From: Salipiger bermudensis HTCC2601
GTDB taxonomy: Bacteria > Pseudomonadota > Alphaproteobacteria > Rhodobacterales > Rhodobacteraceae
Length of the DNA: 56,265 nt
Assembly: GCF_000153725.1 (NCBI RefSeq)
Contig: NZ_DS022277.1
Coordinates: 577,050 to 633,314, forward strand
Reading direction: 5' to 3'
Each line of letters begins with the position of its first letter. Positions within the stretch are counted from its first letter, which is position 1. The position numbers and the translations under genes were made by a program. This document shows, piece by piece, positions 38,777 to 50,304 of this stretch. A model generated the notes under the pieces. The model searched no databases. It saw only the letters and a list, made by a program, of their open reading frames with translations, and was not told where the DNA came from.

Positions 38777-38802
38777 GGAACTTCGGGCCGCCGCGTGGCG
38801 TT
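38777..38802 (+). promoter_or_regulatory. Candidate EcfG (general stress sigma factor) promoter for treZY
   Basis: GGAAC (38777-38781), a 17-nt spacer and CGTT (38799-38802) match exactly the GGAAC-N16/17-CGTT consensus of the alphaproteobacterial EcfG sigma factor. It would start transcription near 38810, leaving a leader of about 180 nt before treZ. Trehalose synthesis is a known EcfG target in alphaproteobacteria. Confidence 0.6.
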
Positions 38803-38992
38803 AGGCGACGGGCTGCGCAAGGCTTGCCGGTGGGTATCTTGCGTGGCCGACCAGACCGACATCCGCTTCCGACAGGGCCTGACCATATGAAAAGACCCTC
38901 AGCCGCGCCGCCAGACCGTCTTCCGGGGCGCGCCCTGATCCCGAGGCTGGCCGCGAAGACGTTAACAAATTCTTGAACGATAAGGGGGCGGC

Positions 38993-40705
38993 ATGAGCCG
39001 ATCTTGCGACTGGGGCGCGCAGCCCTGCGGCGACGGGACGTGGTCGTTCAACATCTGGGCCCCGGCGGCGGGCAGCGTGCAGCTGCTGCTCGATGGCGAT
39101 GCGCATCCGATGACCGGCGGCAAGGACGGCTTCTGGCGGGCGCGTCTGCCGGCCCGCGCGGGACAGGACTATCTCTTCCGCATCGACGGGCACGAGCGGC
39201 CCGATCCGGCCTCGCGCGCGCAGCGCGGCGGGGGTCGAGGGCGCCTCGGTCACCGTCGACCCCGCCGGCTTCGACTGGGGCGCGCCTTGGCCGGGCCGCG
39301 CGCTCGAGGAGGCAGCAATCTTCGAATTGCACATTGGCACCTTCACCGCGGAGGGCACCTTTGCCGCCGCCACCGCGCGCCTGCCCGAGCTTGCCGCGCT
39401 CGGTATCACCGCGGTCGAGATCATGCCCGTGGGCCAGTTCGGCGGGCATCACGGCTGGGGCTATGACGGCGTGCTGGTGCGCGCAGCCCACGCGCCCTAT
39501 GGCTCGCCCGACGATCTGCGCCGGCTCATTGCCACGGCGCAGCGCCATGGCATGATGGTGCTGCTTGATCTGGTGATGAACCATTTCGGCCCGTTCGGAA
39601 ATTTCCTGCCGGGCTACGCGCCCGACTTCTTCAACCAGCGCCCAACGCCCTGGGGCGACGGCATCGCCTTCGAACGCCCCGAGGTGCAGAGCTTCTTCCG
39701 CGAGGCGGCCCTTGGCTGGCTGACCGAATACCGGCTCGACGGGTTCCGCCTCGACGCGGTGCACCAGATCCGTGACGGGCAGGAGCAGAAATTCCTCCGC
39801 GATCTTGCGCGGGAGATCCGCGCGCAGGATTTCGGTCGGCCCATTCACCTGATCACCGAGGACGAGCGCAACCTGCCGCACCTGCGCGAGCAGGGCTTCG
39901 ACGCCGAGTGGAACGACGACTGGCACAACGCGCTGCACGTGGCGCAGACCGGCGAGACGCAGGGCTATTACAGCCGCTTCGCCCGCGATCCGTTCGGCGA
40001 TCTGGCGCTGGCGATGACGCGCGGACAGGTCGACGAGGGGGCACCGCATCCCGAGGAGGTGCGCGGTGCGCCTGCCGGGCACCTGCCGTGGACCGCCTTC
40101 GTCAATGCCAACCAGACCCATGACCAGATCGGCAACCGCGCCCATGGCGAGCGGCTGCTCACCCTGATCGGCGAGCCCTCGGCGCGGGTCTGCCACGCGG
40201 CGCTTGTGCTGATGCCGTTCCTGCCGATGCTCTACATGGGCGAGGAAGAGGGGCGCGACACGCCCTTCCTGTTCTTCTGTGATCCGCCCGACGAGGATGC
40301 GCGCGAGGCGGTGCGCAAGGGGCGCTCTGCCGAGTTGCGCGGCATCGGATACGATCTCGAGGGGATGCCCGATCCCACCAGCGCCGAGGCCTTCGAGGCC
40401 TCGAAACCCTACGCCCCGGACCCGCCCGCTCATGCCGAGGCGTGGCGAGAGCTCACCCGCGAGCTGCTCGCCCTGCGCGCGGCGCAGGTGGTGCCGCTGC
40501 TGCGCTCTGGCAAGACCGGGCTCGGAGAGGTCACGCGCCACGGCCCCAAGGCTTTCGAGATCCGCTGGCCCTTCGCGGCGGGCGAGATCCGTATGCTCTT
40601 GGCACTCGGCGCCCCGGCGATCAGCGCCGCGCCGCTTGCCGCCCCACAGTTCCGCCTCGGCGATCCCACAGCCGAGGCCTTTGCCATCGAAGTGGAGTTC
40701 CGCGC

Positions 40706-40709
<4 letters not shown>
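38993..40709 (+). pseudogene. treZ: Malto-oligosyltrehalose trehalohydrolase, frameshifted
   Basis: The first frame (38993 to about 39230) encodes the N-terminal carbohydrate-binding part (FNIWAPAAGSVQLLLDG to RIDGHERPDPASRAQRGG). The protein resumes in another frame (VEGASVTVDPAGFDWGAPW, then ELHIGTFTAEGTF, WGYDGVL, NHFGP, DGFRLDAVHQI, NQTHDQIGNRA) and runs to 40709. Removing one G from the five-G run at 39230-39234 restores one continuous TreZ of normal length. It may be a sequencing error, phase variation or a real inactivation. The active protein releases trehalose from maltooligosyltrehalose made by TreY, encoded next. GGGGGCGGC precedes the ATG. Confidence 0.82.
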
Positions 40710-42889
<2,180 letters not shown>

Positions 42890-42903
42890 CGCGGCGAAGG
42901 GTC

Positions 42904-42918
42904 GGGGCCTGCGGCCCC
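42904..42918. terminator. Possible bidirectional hairpin between treY and SDR gene
   Basis: GGGGCC-TGC-GGCCCC lies in the 35-bp gap between convergent genes. It has no T runs, so it is a weak terminator candidate. Confidence 0.35.
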
Positions 42919-42924
42919 GCCTCG

Positions 42925-43740
42925 TCACGCGCCGACGATCATGCCGCCATTGACGTGTATGGTCTGCCCGGTGATGAACGAGCCGTCGCGCGAGGCGAGA
43001 AAGACGTAGGCCGGGCCAAGCTCGCGCGGCTGGCCGACCCGCCCGATGGGGGCAGCCATGTTCCTGAGCTTGTCCTCGTCGAAATCCTCGAACACCGACT
43101 GGATGTCGGTGGCCACCGGCCCCGGCGCGACCTCGTTCACGCGGATGCCGCGCGCCATGACCTGCTTGGCCAGCGAGCGGGTAAAGGTGGTGATGGCGCC
43201 CTTGGTGGCGGAATAGGGCAGCAGCGCATCGTTGCCGACAAAGGCATTGATCGAGCTGGTGTTCACGATCGCGCCGTCATCGGGCATATGCCGCAGCGCG
43301 GCGCGCGACAGGAAGAACATGCCGGCCATGTTGACGTCGAAATGGGCCCGCCAGTCCTCGTCGCTGACCTCGTCCAGCGTATGGTAGGGCTTCTGGAAAC
43401 CGGCATTGTTGACCAGCACGTCGATGCCGCCCCAGGCCTCGACGACGCGCGCCACCGCCGCATCGCAATCCGCACTCTTGCCAGTGTCGCCCTGGATCAC
43501 CAACGCCTCGGCGCCTTCGGCCTCGAGCCCCTTGCGGGTCTCCTCTGCCTTGTCTTCGGCCGAGTGGTAGATGATGGCGACCTTCGCGCCCTCGCGGGCC
43601 ATGTGCAGCGCCACGGCGCGACCAATGCCGCTGTCGCCGCCCGAAATCAGCACCCGCTTGCCGGTGAGCTTGCCAGCGCCCTTGTAGCCGTCATCGATAT
43701 AGTCCGGCTCGGGCAGATGGGGGATGTGTCCGTCAGACAT
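42925..43740 (-). CDS. Short-chain dehydrogenase (glucose-1-dehydrogenase/general stress protein 39 type)
   Basis: 271 residues. An N-terminal extension (HIPHLPEPDYIDDGYKGAGKL) typical of the YhdG/YghA stress SDR group precedes the NAD(P) motif SGGDSGIGRA. The catalytic set is NTSSIN (Ser), YSATKG (Tyr, Lys) and NNAG. It follows the other SDR gene by 23 bp and is probably transcribed from the EcfG-like promoter ahead of that gene. The substrate is unknown. Confidence 0.88.
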   Translation of the reverse strand: MSDGHIPHLPEPDYIDDGYKGAGKLTGKRVLISGGDSGIGRAVALHMAREGAKVAIIYHSAEDKAEETRKGLEAEGAEALVIQGDTGKSADCDAAVARVVEAWGGIDVLVNNAGFQKPYHTLDEVSDEDWRAHFDVNMAGMFFLSRAALRHMPDDGAIVNTSSINAFVGNDALLPYSATKGAITTFTRSLAKQVMARGIRVNEVAPGPVATDIQSVFEDFDEDKLRNMAAPIGRVGQPRELGPAYVFLASRDGSFITGQTIHVNGGMIVGA

Positions 43741-43763
43741 GGGAGAATCCTTTGGATGGAATA

Positions 43764-44561
43764 TCACGTGTTTATGGCCGCGACCGCGCCGCCATCCGCG
43801 CGCCAGGCCGAGCCGTTGGTAAAGCTCGCGCGGTCCGAGCAGAGCAGCGCCGCCACCGCCGCGACCTCGTCCGCCTGTCCGCGGCGTTTGAGCGAGAGAT
43901 AGGGGCGTTCCTCGTCGAGGAAGCTCTTGATGGCGTCGTCCTTCGAGACACCGAGGGCCTCGGCGCGCTTGTCCATCATGCCATCGGTCATCGGGCTTTC
44001 GATGAACGCGGGCATGACCGCGTTCACCAGCACACCCTTGGGCCCGTAGGGCAGCGACAGGGCCTTGGTGTAGCTCAGCAGTGCCGCCTTCGAGGCGTTG
44101 TAGACGGCCTCGTCCGGATAGGGCTGCACGGCGTTCTCCGAGACCGTGAAGACCACCCGGCCCCACCCCTTCTCGACCATGCCCGGCACCAGCGCTCTGG
44201 TCATGCGCACGGCGGACATGAAATTGGTGTTCCAGCAGGCGAACCAGTCGTCGTTGCTCATCTCGAGCGGGTCGCCCTTGGCGCCGGTGATCCCGGCCAT
44301 GTGCACGAGGATGTCGGCGCCGCCCTTCCAGCCGATGCGCTCGGTCAGCGCCGCGACCGCGTCGTCATCGGTCAGGTCGGCGGCGTAGCTGCCCACCACG
44401 CTGTGGCCGAGCGTGCCGGCCGCCTCGGCGAGCGCGTCCTCGGAAGTGTCGGTCAGGAACAGGCGCGCGCCGTCCTCGGCAAGCACCCTGGCCGTGGCCA
44501 AGCCGATCCCGCCAGCTGCGCCGCTGATCACGGCGAGCCGTCCGTCAATATTCAGTTTCAT
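43764..44561 (-). CDS. Short-chain dehydrogenase/reductase
   Basis: 265 residues. The nucleotide-binding motif is SGAAGGIGLATA and the catalytic YNASKAALLSYTKAL supplies Tyr and Lys. The Ser position carries TVSENA. ATG 44561 has AGAGG upstream. Its likely promoter is 26 bp away (44587-44612) and matches the EcfG consensus, so it appears to be a general stress gene. The substrate cannot be inferred. Confidence 0.85.
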   Translation of the reverse strand: MKLNIDGRLAVISGAAGGIGLATARVLAEDGARLFLTDTSEDALAEAAGTLGHSVVGSYAADLTDDDAVAALTERIGWKGGADILVHMAGITGAKGDPLEMSNDDWFACWNTNFMSAVRMTRALVPGMVEKGWGRVVFTVSENAVQPYPDEAVYNASKAALLSYTKALSLPYGPKGVLVNAVMPAFIESPMTDGMMDKRAEALGVSKDDAIKSFLDEERPYLSLKRRGQADEVAAVAALLCSDRASFTNGSAWRADGGAVAAINT

Positions 44562-44586
44562 CGCTAGACCTCTTGGTTTCAGGCGC

Positions 44587-44612
44587 AACGAACGGGGCGA
44601 AAGATCGGTTCC
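44587..44612 (-). promoter_or_regulatory. Candidate EcfG (general stress sigma factor) promoter for the SDR pair
   Basis: On the minus strand GGAAC (44612-44608), a 17-nt spacer and CGTT (44590-44587) match the EcfG consensus exactly. The start of transcription would be near 44580, about 20 nt before the ATG. It is the second such site within 6 kb and has the same 17-nt spacer as the treZ site. Confidence 0.62.
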
Positions 44613-44737
44613 GGGAGTGCGCGCAGAAGCCGGCTCCGGGCCCCTGCCCGAGCGCAGGTTGCCGGTGTTTGAGGCAGAGGCGCGGTCGTACCGGGCTCGT
44701 ACGCCCTGCTGCGGCGCCGTCCGCAGCCACCGGCAGG

Positions 44738-44766
44738 CTTGAAAGCCGCGCCGCGCGCCGCATTTT
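44738..44766 (+). promoter_or_regulatory. Candidate RpoH-type promoter for the photolyase-like gene
   Basis: CTTGAAA (44738-44744), 16 nt, then CATTTT resembles the sigma-32/RpoH pattern and lies about 28 bp before the ATG. Photolyase-like genes in Rhodobacter are under RpoH-type stress control, which fits, but the -10 element is imperfect. Confidence 0.35.
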
Positions 44767-44793
44767 CCAGCTCAGAGCGACGAGGAGGACCCG

Positions 44794-45999
44794 ATGACGG
44801 TGCCAGAGGCAACACGGGAGGCAGGCCTGCGGCGGCTTGAGGCCTTCCGGCCGCATATGGGACGCGACTACGCCGAGCTGCGGGGGTTTGACCTTGGCGC
44901 CGGCGGGCATGTCCACGTCTCCGGTCTCTCGCCCTACCTGCGGCGGCGGCTGGTGACCGAGCCCGAGGTGATCTCGACGGCGGTCGAGACCCACGGCATC
45001 GATGGCGCGGGCACCTTTGTCTCCGAGGTCCTCTGGCGCAGCTACTTCAAGGGCTGGCTCGAGCAGCGTCCGCAGGTGTGGAACGACTATCGTGATGGTC
45101 TGCGCCGCGATCTTGCGGCGCTCGACGAGGATGCCGACCTGCGGGATCGCGTGGCCCGGGTCTGCGCGGGGCGGACCGGGCTCGCTGGGGTCGACGACTG
45201 GGCCGCCGAGCTGGTGCAGACGGGCTATCTCCACAATCACGCCCGCATGTGGTTCGCCTCGATCTGGATTTTTACGCGGGGCCTGCCGTGGCGGCTTGGG
45301 GCGGACTTCTTCCTGCGCCACCTGCTCGACGGTGATCCGGCGTCCAACACCTGCAGCTGGCGCTGGGTGGCCGGGCTGCACACGCGGGGCAAGCATTACG
45401 AGGCGCAGGCGTGCAACATCGCGCGGTTCACGCGGGGGCGGGTGAGCCTGCCAGAGGAGCGGCTTGCGCAGGACACCGATCCGCTCGACGCGCCGCTGCC
45501 CGAGCGACTGCCGCTGCGCCAGATCACGCCCCCGCGCGAGGGCGTGCCGACGATGTTGCTGCTCACCGAGGAGGATAGCCTGATCTCCGATTTCGCGCCG
45601 GAGCGGCTGGACCTGCGCGGTGTGCTCTGCCTGCGGGCCAGCGCCCTGCGCTCGCCGGGGCAGGTGGCGGCGAGGGTCTGCGAGGTCGAAGAAGCGGCGC
45701 TGGCCGACAGCGTGGCGCGGCTCGGGCTTGCCGCCGAGTGGCGCGATGCCGGTGATCCGGCAGAGCTTGCGCGGCAGGCGCAGGCTGCTGGCGCGGTGCA
45801 GGTGGTGACGCCCTATGTCCCGACCGGGCCGCTGCGCGACTGGATCACGGCGGCGACGCCGCCGCTCGAGGCGGCGGGCATCGCGCTGGCCGAGTGGCAG
45901 CGAGGGTGGGACGCATTGGTCTGGCCGCACGCGACCGCCGGGTTCTTCAAGCTGCGCAAGCGAATGCCGCGGATCCTGCACGAGGCGGGTCTGGCATGA
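44794..45999 (+). CDS. Photolyase/cryptochrome-like FAD-binding protein with C-terminal alpha/beta segment
   Basis: 401 residues. The first 230 or so match the helical FAD domain of photolyases: FVSEVLWRSYFKGWLE, GYLHNHARMWFASIWIF, and SNTCSWRWVAGLHTRGKHY. The usual N-terminal antenna (Rossmann) domain is missing. Instead residues about 245-401 (PTMLLLTEEDSL onward, GAVQVVTPYVPTGPLRDWI, WPHATAGFFKLRKRMP) look like an alpha/beta domain placed after the FAD domain. GAGGAGGA precedes the ATG. The stop overlaps the next gene (ATGA). It could repair DNA or sense light; the function is unproven. Confidence 0.78.
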   Translation: MTVPEATREAGLRRLEAFRPHMGRDYAELRGFDLGAGGHVHVSGLSPYLRRRLVTEPEVISTAVETHGIDGAGTFVSEVLWRSYFKGWLEQRPQVWNDYRDGLRRDLAALDEDADLRDRVARVCAGRTGLAGVDDWAAELVQTGYLHNHARMWFASIWIFTRGLPWRLGADFFLRHLLDGDPASNTCSWRWVAGLHTRGKHYEAQACNIARFTRGRVSLPEERLAQDTDPLDAPLPERLPLRQITPPREGVPTMLLLTEEDSLISDFAPERLDLRGVLCLRASALRSPGQVAARVCEVEEAALADSVARLGLAAEWRDAGDPAELARQAQAAGAVQVVTPYVPTGPLRDWITAATPPLEAAGIALAEWQRGWDALVWPHATAGFFKLRKRMPRILHEAGLA

Positions 46000-47327
46000 G
46001 CGGCGACAAGACCCCGTCGCGCCCGGTGCCGATCCCCTCTGGACGGGTCGGGCGCGCCCTGCGGCTGGGCGGCATGGCGGCTGGTATCGCGGGCAACATG
46101 GCCCTTGGCGCCTTGGGTGAGGCCGGTCGCGGCAGCCGCCCGGAGATGCGGCGCCTGCTGATGACGCCCGGCAACCTGTCGCGCGTGGCCAGCGAGCTGG
46201 CGCGGATGCGGGGCGCGGCGATGAAGATGGGCCAGCTGATCTCGATGGACAGCGGCGAAGTGCTGCCCCCGGAACTGGCAGAGATCCTCGCGCGGCTGCG
46301 CGATCAGGCCGATTTCATGCCGCCGAAGCAGCTGCGGGACGTGCTCGACGGGCAGTGGGGGCCGGGCTGGCGTCGCGCGTTTCGAACCTTCGACGTGCGT
46401 CCGGTCGCGGCGGCCAGTATCGGTCAGGTGCACCGGGGCGAGCTTCAGGACGGGCGCGAGGTCGCGATCAAGGTGCAATATCCTGGCGTCGCGCGCAGCA
46501 TCGACAGCGACGTGACCAATGTCGGCGCGCTTCTGAACCTGTCGGGACTGCTGCCGAAGGGGTTCGAGCTGGCGCCCTACCTCGACGAGGCGCGGCGGCA
46601 GCTGCACGAGGAAACCGATTATGCCCGCGAGGGCGCGCAGATGCGCCGCTTCTCCGAGTTGCTGGCAGACGCGCCGGGTTTTGTGCTGCCGGAGTGGCAT
46701 GAAGACTGGAGCACGCCGCGGGTGCTGTGCATGAGCTGGCTCGACGGCCAGCCGATCGAGGCGGTTGCCGAGACGTCGCAGGCCGAGCGTGATCGCGTCG
46801 CCGCGGCTCTCATCGACCTGTCGCTGCGCGAGATCTTCCAGTTCGGACTGACCCAGAGTGATCCCAATTTCGCCAATTACCGCTATCAGCCGGAGACCCG
46901 GCGCATCGTCCTGCTCGATTTCGGGGCGGCGCGGAGCCTTGATGCGGAGGTCGTCTCGCAGGGGCGGGCGCTTCTGAAGGCCGGGCTCGAAGATGATCCC
47001 GATGCCATCCTGAGCGCGCTCGTCGAGCTCGGGATCGTCGCAGCGGGGGATCGGTTCGGACCCGACATCACGGGCATGGTGCGGCGGCTCTTCGATGCGT
47101 TGCGTGGGCCGGAGCCCTATGATTTCGCCGACCGGGGCCTGCGGGACCGGCTGCGCGCGGACGGGATTGCGCTGGCGGAGGCGGGCTATTGCCCGCCCGA
47201 GCCGCCGATGGACGTGCTCTACCTGCAGCGCAAGCTCGGGGGGATGTCGCTGCTCGCCACGCGGCTCGGCGCGGTGCTGCCGCTGCGCGACAGGCTGGCG
47301 GACTGCGTCGCATCGGAAGAGCGCTGA
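45996..47327 (+). CDS. ABC1/UbiB-family atypical kinase-like protein
   Basis: 443 residues with the family-defining KxGQ motif (KMGQ, residues 77-80), the Ala-rich loop AAASIGQVHRG, the ATP-site lysine in VAIKVQYPG, QSDPNFANY and the metal-binding LLDFGAAR. UbiB/Coq8 relatives support ubiquinone synthesis and other lipid processes through ATPase activity. It starts at 45996 within the photolyase-like stop codon, so the two are co-translated. That coupling is the main hint to its role, which remains unknown. Confidence 0.88.
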   Translation: MSGDKTPSRPVPIPSGRVGRALRLGGMAAGIAGNMALGALGEAGRGSRPEMRRLLMTPGNLSRVASELARMRGAAMKMGQLISMDSGEVLPPELAEILARLRDQADFMPPKQLRDVLDGQWGPGWRRAFRTFDVRPVAAASIGQVHRGELQDGREVAIKVQYPGVARSIDSDVTNVGALLNLSGLLPKGFELAPYLDEARRQLHEETDYAREGAQMRRFSELLADAPGFVLPEWHEDWSTPRVLCMSWLDGQPIEAVAETSQAERDRVAAALIDLSLREIFQFGLTQSDPNFANYRYQPETRRIVLLDFGAARSLDAEVVSQGRALLKAGLEDDPDAILSALVELGIVAAGDRFGPDITGMVRRLFDALRGPEPYDFADRGLRDRLRADGIALAEAGYCPPEPPMDVLYLQRKLGGMSLLATRLGAVLPLRDRLADCVASEER

Positions 47328-47351
47328 TCGAGGCGAGCGGAGGCGGCGGCT

Positions 47352-49406
47352 TCAGGCCCCTGACGTCAATTCCACCATCCGGCGCACCATCACGTCGAAG
47401 GCAAACGGCTTGAGCAGCACCTCGGCACCGGCCAGCGCCGGGCCCGAGCTTGCCTCGTCGTCATAGCCGGTCATGAACATGATGCCGAGATCCGGGTGCG
47501 CCTCTCGCGCCGCCCGCGCCAGCTCGCGCCCGGTCATGCCGCCGGGCAGGCCGACATCGGTGAGCAGCGCCGAGATCTCGGGATGTGCCTCCAGAAGCGC
47601 GAGCCCGTCGCGCGCGGTGCCCGCCTCGAGCACCTTGAACCCGGCATCGGTCAGCGATTCCGCCACCACCATGCGGACCAGAACCTCGTCATCGACCACG
47701 AGGATCGTGGCGCCGCTGCCCTCAGGCGCATCGGCAAGGCCAGCCGACGGCCCGGCGGTCTCGGCCGCCTGTTCGGAGCGCGGCAGGAACAACTCGACCG
47801 TGGTGCCCTTGCCGGGCTGCGAGCGGATCAGCGCGGCGCCACCGGTCTGGCGGGCAAAGCCATAGACCATCGACAGGCCAAGCCCGGTGCCCTTGCCGCT
47901 GGGCTTGGTGGTGAAATAAGGGTCGAAAGCCTTTGCCAGCTGTTCCGGGGTCATGCCGCTGCCACTGTCACGCACCGAGAGCTTGACGTAGGCGCCCGCC
48001 GCCAGATGCTCGGTTCCGGCGGAGAGTGTCTCGTTGCCGGCCTCGATCTCGATCAGCCCGCCATCGGGCATCGCGTCGCGGGCATTGAGGCAGATGTTGA
48101 GCAGCGCGTTCTCGAGCTGGTTGCCGTCGACCATTGCGGGCCACATGTCGGTGGCGAAGCGGGTCGTCACACTGACCTGCGGTCCGATCGCGCGGCGCAC
48201 CAGATCCTCCATGCCGCGCACCAGCGCGGGCACATCGGTGGGCGCCGGCAGCAGTGACTGGCGCCGGGAAAAGGCGAGCAGCCGCTGCGTCACCGTGGCG
48301 GCCCGCTCGGTCGAGGCCAGCGCCGCCTCGACGAAGCGGTGGGCCTCGTCGGTGCGGCCCTCGTCGAGCCGGCTGGTGATCAGCTCGAGCGAGCCCGCGA
48401 TCGCGGTCAGCAGGTTGTTGAAATCATGCGCCAGCCCGCCGGTCAGCTGACCGACCGCCTCCATCTTCTGCGCCTGACGCAACGCCTCTTCCTGTTCCAT
48501 CAGCTTCGAGGTCTGTTCCGCGACGCGCTGCTCGAGCGTCTGGTTGAGGTGGAACAGTTCGGCAGTGGCGCGGTCGCGCTCTGCGAGGATGGCGCGCCGC
48601 TCGTCGAGATCCATCAGCACGCCGGCGAAGATGCGCGGGCTCGTGCCTTCGAGGCGGCCATTGGTTTCGATCCAGTGGTACTGGCCATCGGCCTGCCGCA
48701 CGCGGAACTGGAAGGCGATTGCGGCCCGTTCCGACATCGCCCGGTTGATCTCTTCCATCAGAGCGGGGCGGTCGCTTGGGTGGACGTTCGACACGATCAT
48801 CTCGAGCGTGAGATCCGACGCGGGCTGCTCCGGGTCGAGGCCCATCGCCTGCGAGAATCCGGTGTCGAGCTCGAAATGGTCGGTGTCGAGAGCCCAGATC
48901 CAGGTCCCGAGAATGGCCCCGGCCGACAGAGCCCGGGCCAGATGGCGGGCGTCGCGCGTGGCGCGCTGCTCGCTGTCGCGCAGCGCCTCTTCGGCGCGTT
49001 TGCGTTCGGTGATGTCGCGGAACAGGACCGCGACCCGGCCCTGCTCGACGCTGTCCGCCAACGTGGCGGAGACCTCGATATGGCGGTCGATCTCGGCAAA
49101 GCGGCGTTCGAAGCGGATCGGCTGGCCGGTGTCGAGCACGCGACGGTAGATCTTGACCCATTCGGCGCCGTCCTGCGGCGAGACGTCGAACACCGTCTTG
49201 CCGACGATCCCGGGAATGCCGGTGTGCCGCTCGTAGCCCGAGTTGGACTCGATATGAACGTAGTCGCTGAGCGGCCCATCGGGGCCATCGATAAATTGGA
49301 TGATGCAGAAGCCGTCATCCACGAGATCCATCAGGGCCTGATAGCCCGACGGTCGTGCCGGCGCCGGGCGGGATGTGCCAAGACGCAGCTTGTCTTTCCA
49401 GTTCAC
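47352..49406 (-). CDS. PAS hybrid histidine kinase with C-terminal receiver domain
   Basis: About 684 residues. Two PAS domains come first (about residues 20-140 and 170-280). A coiled linker follows, then HisKA with the phosphoacceptor motif GGLAHDFNNLL, an HATPase_c domain (NALLNICLNARDAMPDGG; SGSGMTPEQ; GKGTGLGLSMVYG) and a receiver domain (ILVVDDE, LLTDVGLPGG, KPFAF). It lacks membrane segments, so it is a soluble sensor. The start is doubtful: GTG 49406 (VNWKDKLRL) has only a weak ribosome site and longer frames reach 49679. No cognate output regulator is adjacent. Confidence 0.85.
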   Translation of the reverse strand: MNWKDKLRLGTSRPAPARPSGYQALMDLVDDGFCIIQFIDGPDGPLSDYVHIESNSGYERHTGIPGIVGKTVFDVSPQDGAEWVKIYRRVLDTGQPIRFERRFAEIDRHIEVSATLADSVEQGRVAVLFRDITERKRAEEALRDSEQRATRDARHLARALSAGAILGTWIWALDTDHFELDTGFSQAMGLDPEQPASDLTLEMIVSNVHPSDRPALMEEINRAMSERAAIAFQFRVRQADGQYHWIETNGRLEGTSPRIFAGVLMDLDERRAILAERDRATAELFHLNQTLEQRVAEQTSKLMEQEEALRQAQKMEAVGQLTGGLAHDFNNLLTAIAGSLELITSRLDEGRTDEAHRFVEAALASTERAATVTQRLLAFSRRQSLLPAPTDVPALVRGMEDLVRRAIGPQVSVTTRFATDMWPAMVDGNQLENALLNICLNARDAMPDGGLIEIEAGNETLSAGTEHLAAGAYVKLSVRDSGSGMTPEQLAKAFDPYFTTKPSGKGTGLGLSMVYGFARQTGGAALIRSQPGKGTTVELFLPRSEQAAETAGPSAGLADAPEGSGATILVVDDEVLVRMVVAESLTDAGFKVLEAGTARDGLALLEAHPEISALLTDVGLPGGMTGRELARAAREAHPDLGIMFMTGYDDEASSGPALAGAEVLLKPFAFDVMVRRMVELTSGA

Positions 49407-50000
49407 GTGCGGGGTCGCTTTCGGATCAAGGGCAGCTGTCTGGAGGATAGGCCGGTGCGCGCCGGTATCAACAGGCGTTGCGCAGCATCGGATACCGGTC
49501 GCAGGGTGCAGGACGAGTTTTCGCAGGCCGCCAGCATTTGTGGTCGGGTCTCGCGCGCGGACCGCCCGTGGAAACCGGCCGGCGGGTCTGTCTTGCGCCG
49601 CAGCCCGCGGCATCCGCCAAACCTGTGCGCCAGCTGGGGTTGGAGCGCCACGCGTCGGGAAACCGGGCATCTTGTCCACCTCTTTGGTCCATTTCGATTT
49701 ACAACGTGCGCATATGCACAGTTAGCCTGCTTCGTGCTTTTCGGGCGCCGTTCGCGATGCTGCTTCACGACGCAACGGCCCTGTCGAAGTCTCGCGTGGT
49801 CCGAAAAATATGAGGATTCGGCAGTGTTTGTTGCGGTATGCTCGCGGACGAGCTCGGATCTCGCACGAATTCGAGAGCGCACGTGAGCGTTTCGGTGATT
49901 TGAAACTTCCGGGGCGGATGGGCAGATATCCCTCATCCGAACGACACGGAACACAGAATTCTCGCACAACCGTGCGAGTACACACCGAAAGGACCTAGAC
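49407..50000. other. Intergenic region between the histidine kinase and a small exported protein
   Basis: I see no supported gene; the open frames here are short, overlapping and without ribosome sites. The last 150 bp should contain the promoter of the small gene at 50001. A perfect 7-bp inverted repeat, CTCGCAC-AACC-GTGCGAG, lies at 49961-49978 in its leader. Confidence 0.55.
49961..49978 (+). promoter_or_regulatory. Leader hairpin upstream of the small exported protein gene
   Basis: CTCGCAC and GTGCGAG pair around AACC, 22 nt before the ATG and just ahead of the ribosome site GAAAGGAC. It could stabilise the leader or modulate translation, or be a DNA-level operator. Confidence 0.4.
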
Positions 50001-50249
50001 ATGAAAAACGCAGCATTCCTCACCGTCGCCGCTCTTGCCGCCGCCACCGCCTTCTCGGGCGCCGCGTCGGCCCAGACCTTCAACACCGGCGATTTCGCAC
50101 GCGCCGCTCTTGAGAAGATCGCCCCCGAGGCGGATGTCGCCGATCTGACCAACGCGCAGGCCGTGGCCGTGTACCAGGCTGTGCAAGACGAAAACACCGC
50201 CGCAAACCGCGCGGCCAGCGCCGAAGCGATGATCAAGAGCTACCAGTGA
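50001..50249 (+). CDS. Small exported protein of unknown function
   Basis: 82 residues. A clear Sec signal peptide (MKNAAFLTVAALAAATAFSG, ending ASAQ near residue 25) gives a mature protein of about 57 residues, predicted alpha-helical, Ala-rich and without Cys. Strong signals frame it: GAAAGGACC before the ATG, a leader hairpin, and a strong terminator after the stop, so it is a monocistronic gene, probably well expressed. I do not recognise a family. Confidence 0.75.
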   Translation: MKNAAFLTVAALAAATAFSGAASAQTFNTGDFARAALEKIAPEADVADLTNAQAVAVYQAVQDENTAANRAASAEAMIKSYQ

Positions 50250-50304
50250 TCGCGCAGGCCGCCTTCGGGCGGTGCGGGCAGAGATCCCTATAGGATCACC
50301 GAAA

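Noticed and set aside
39221-39245. Programmed ribosomal frameshift in treZ
   Set aside because: A bare five-G run without a recognisable slippery site or stimulatory element does not support programming. An error or homopolymer mutation is simpler.
49406-49679. Extended N-terminus of the hybrid histidine kinase
   Set aside because: The extra residues are Arg/Pro/Ala-rich without structure and precede the first PAS domain by a long unconserved-looking stretch. The start is left uncertain.
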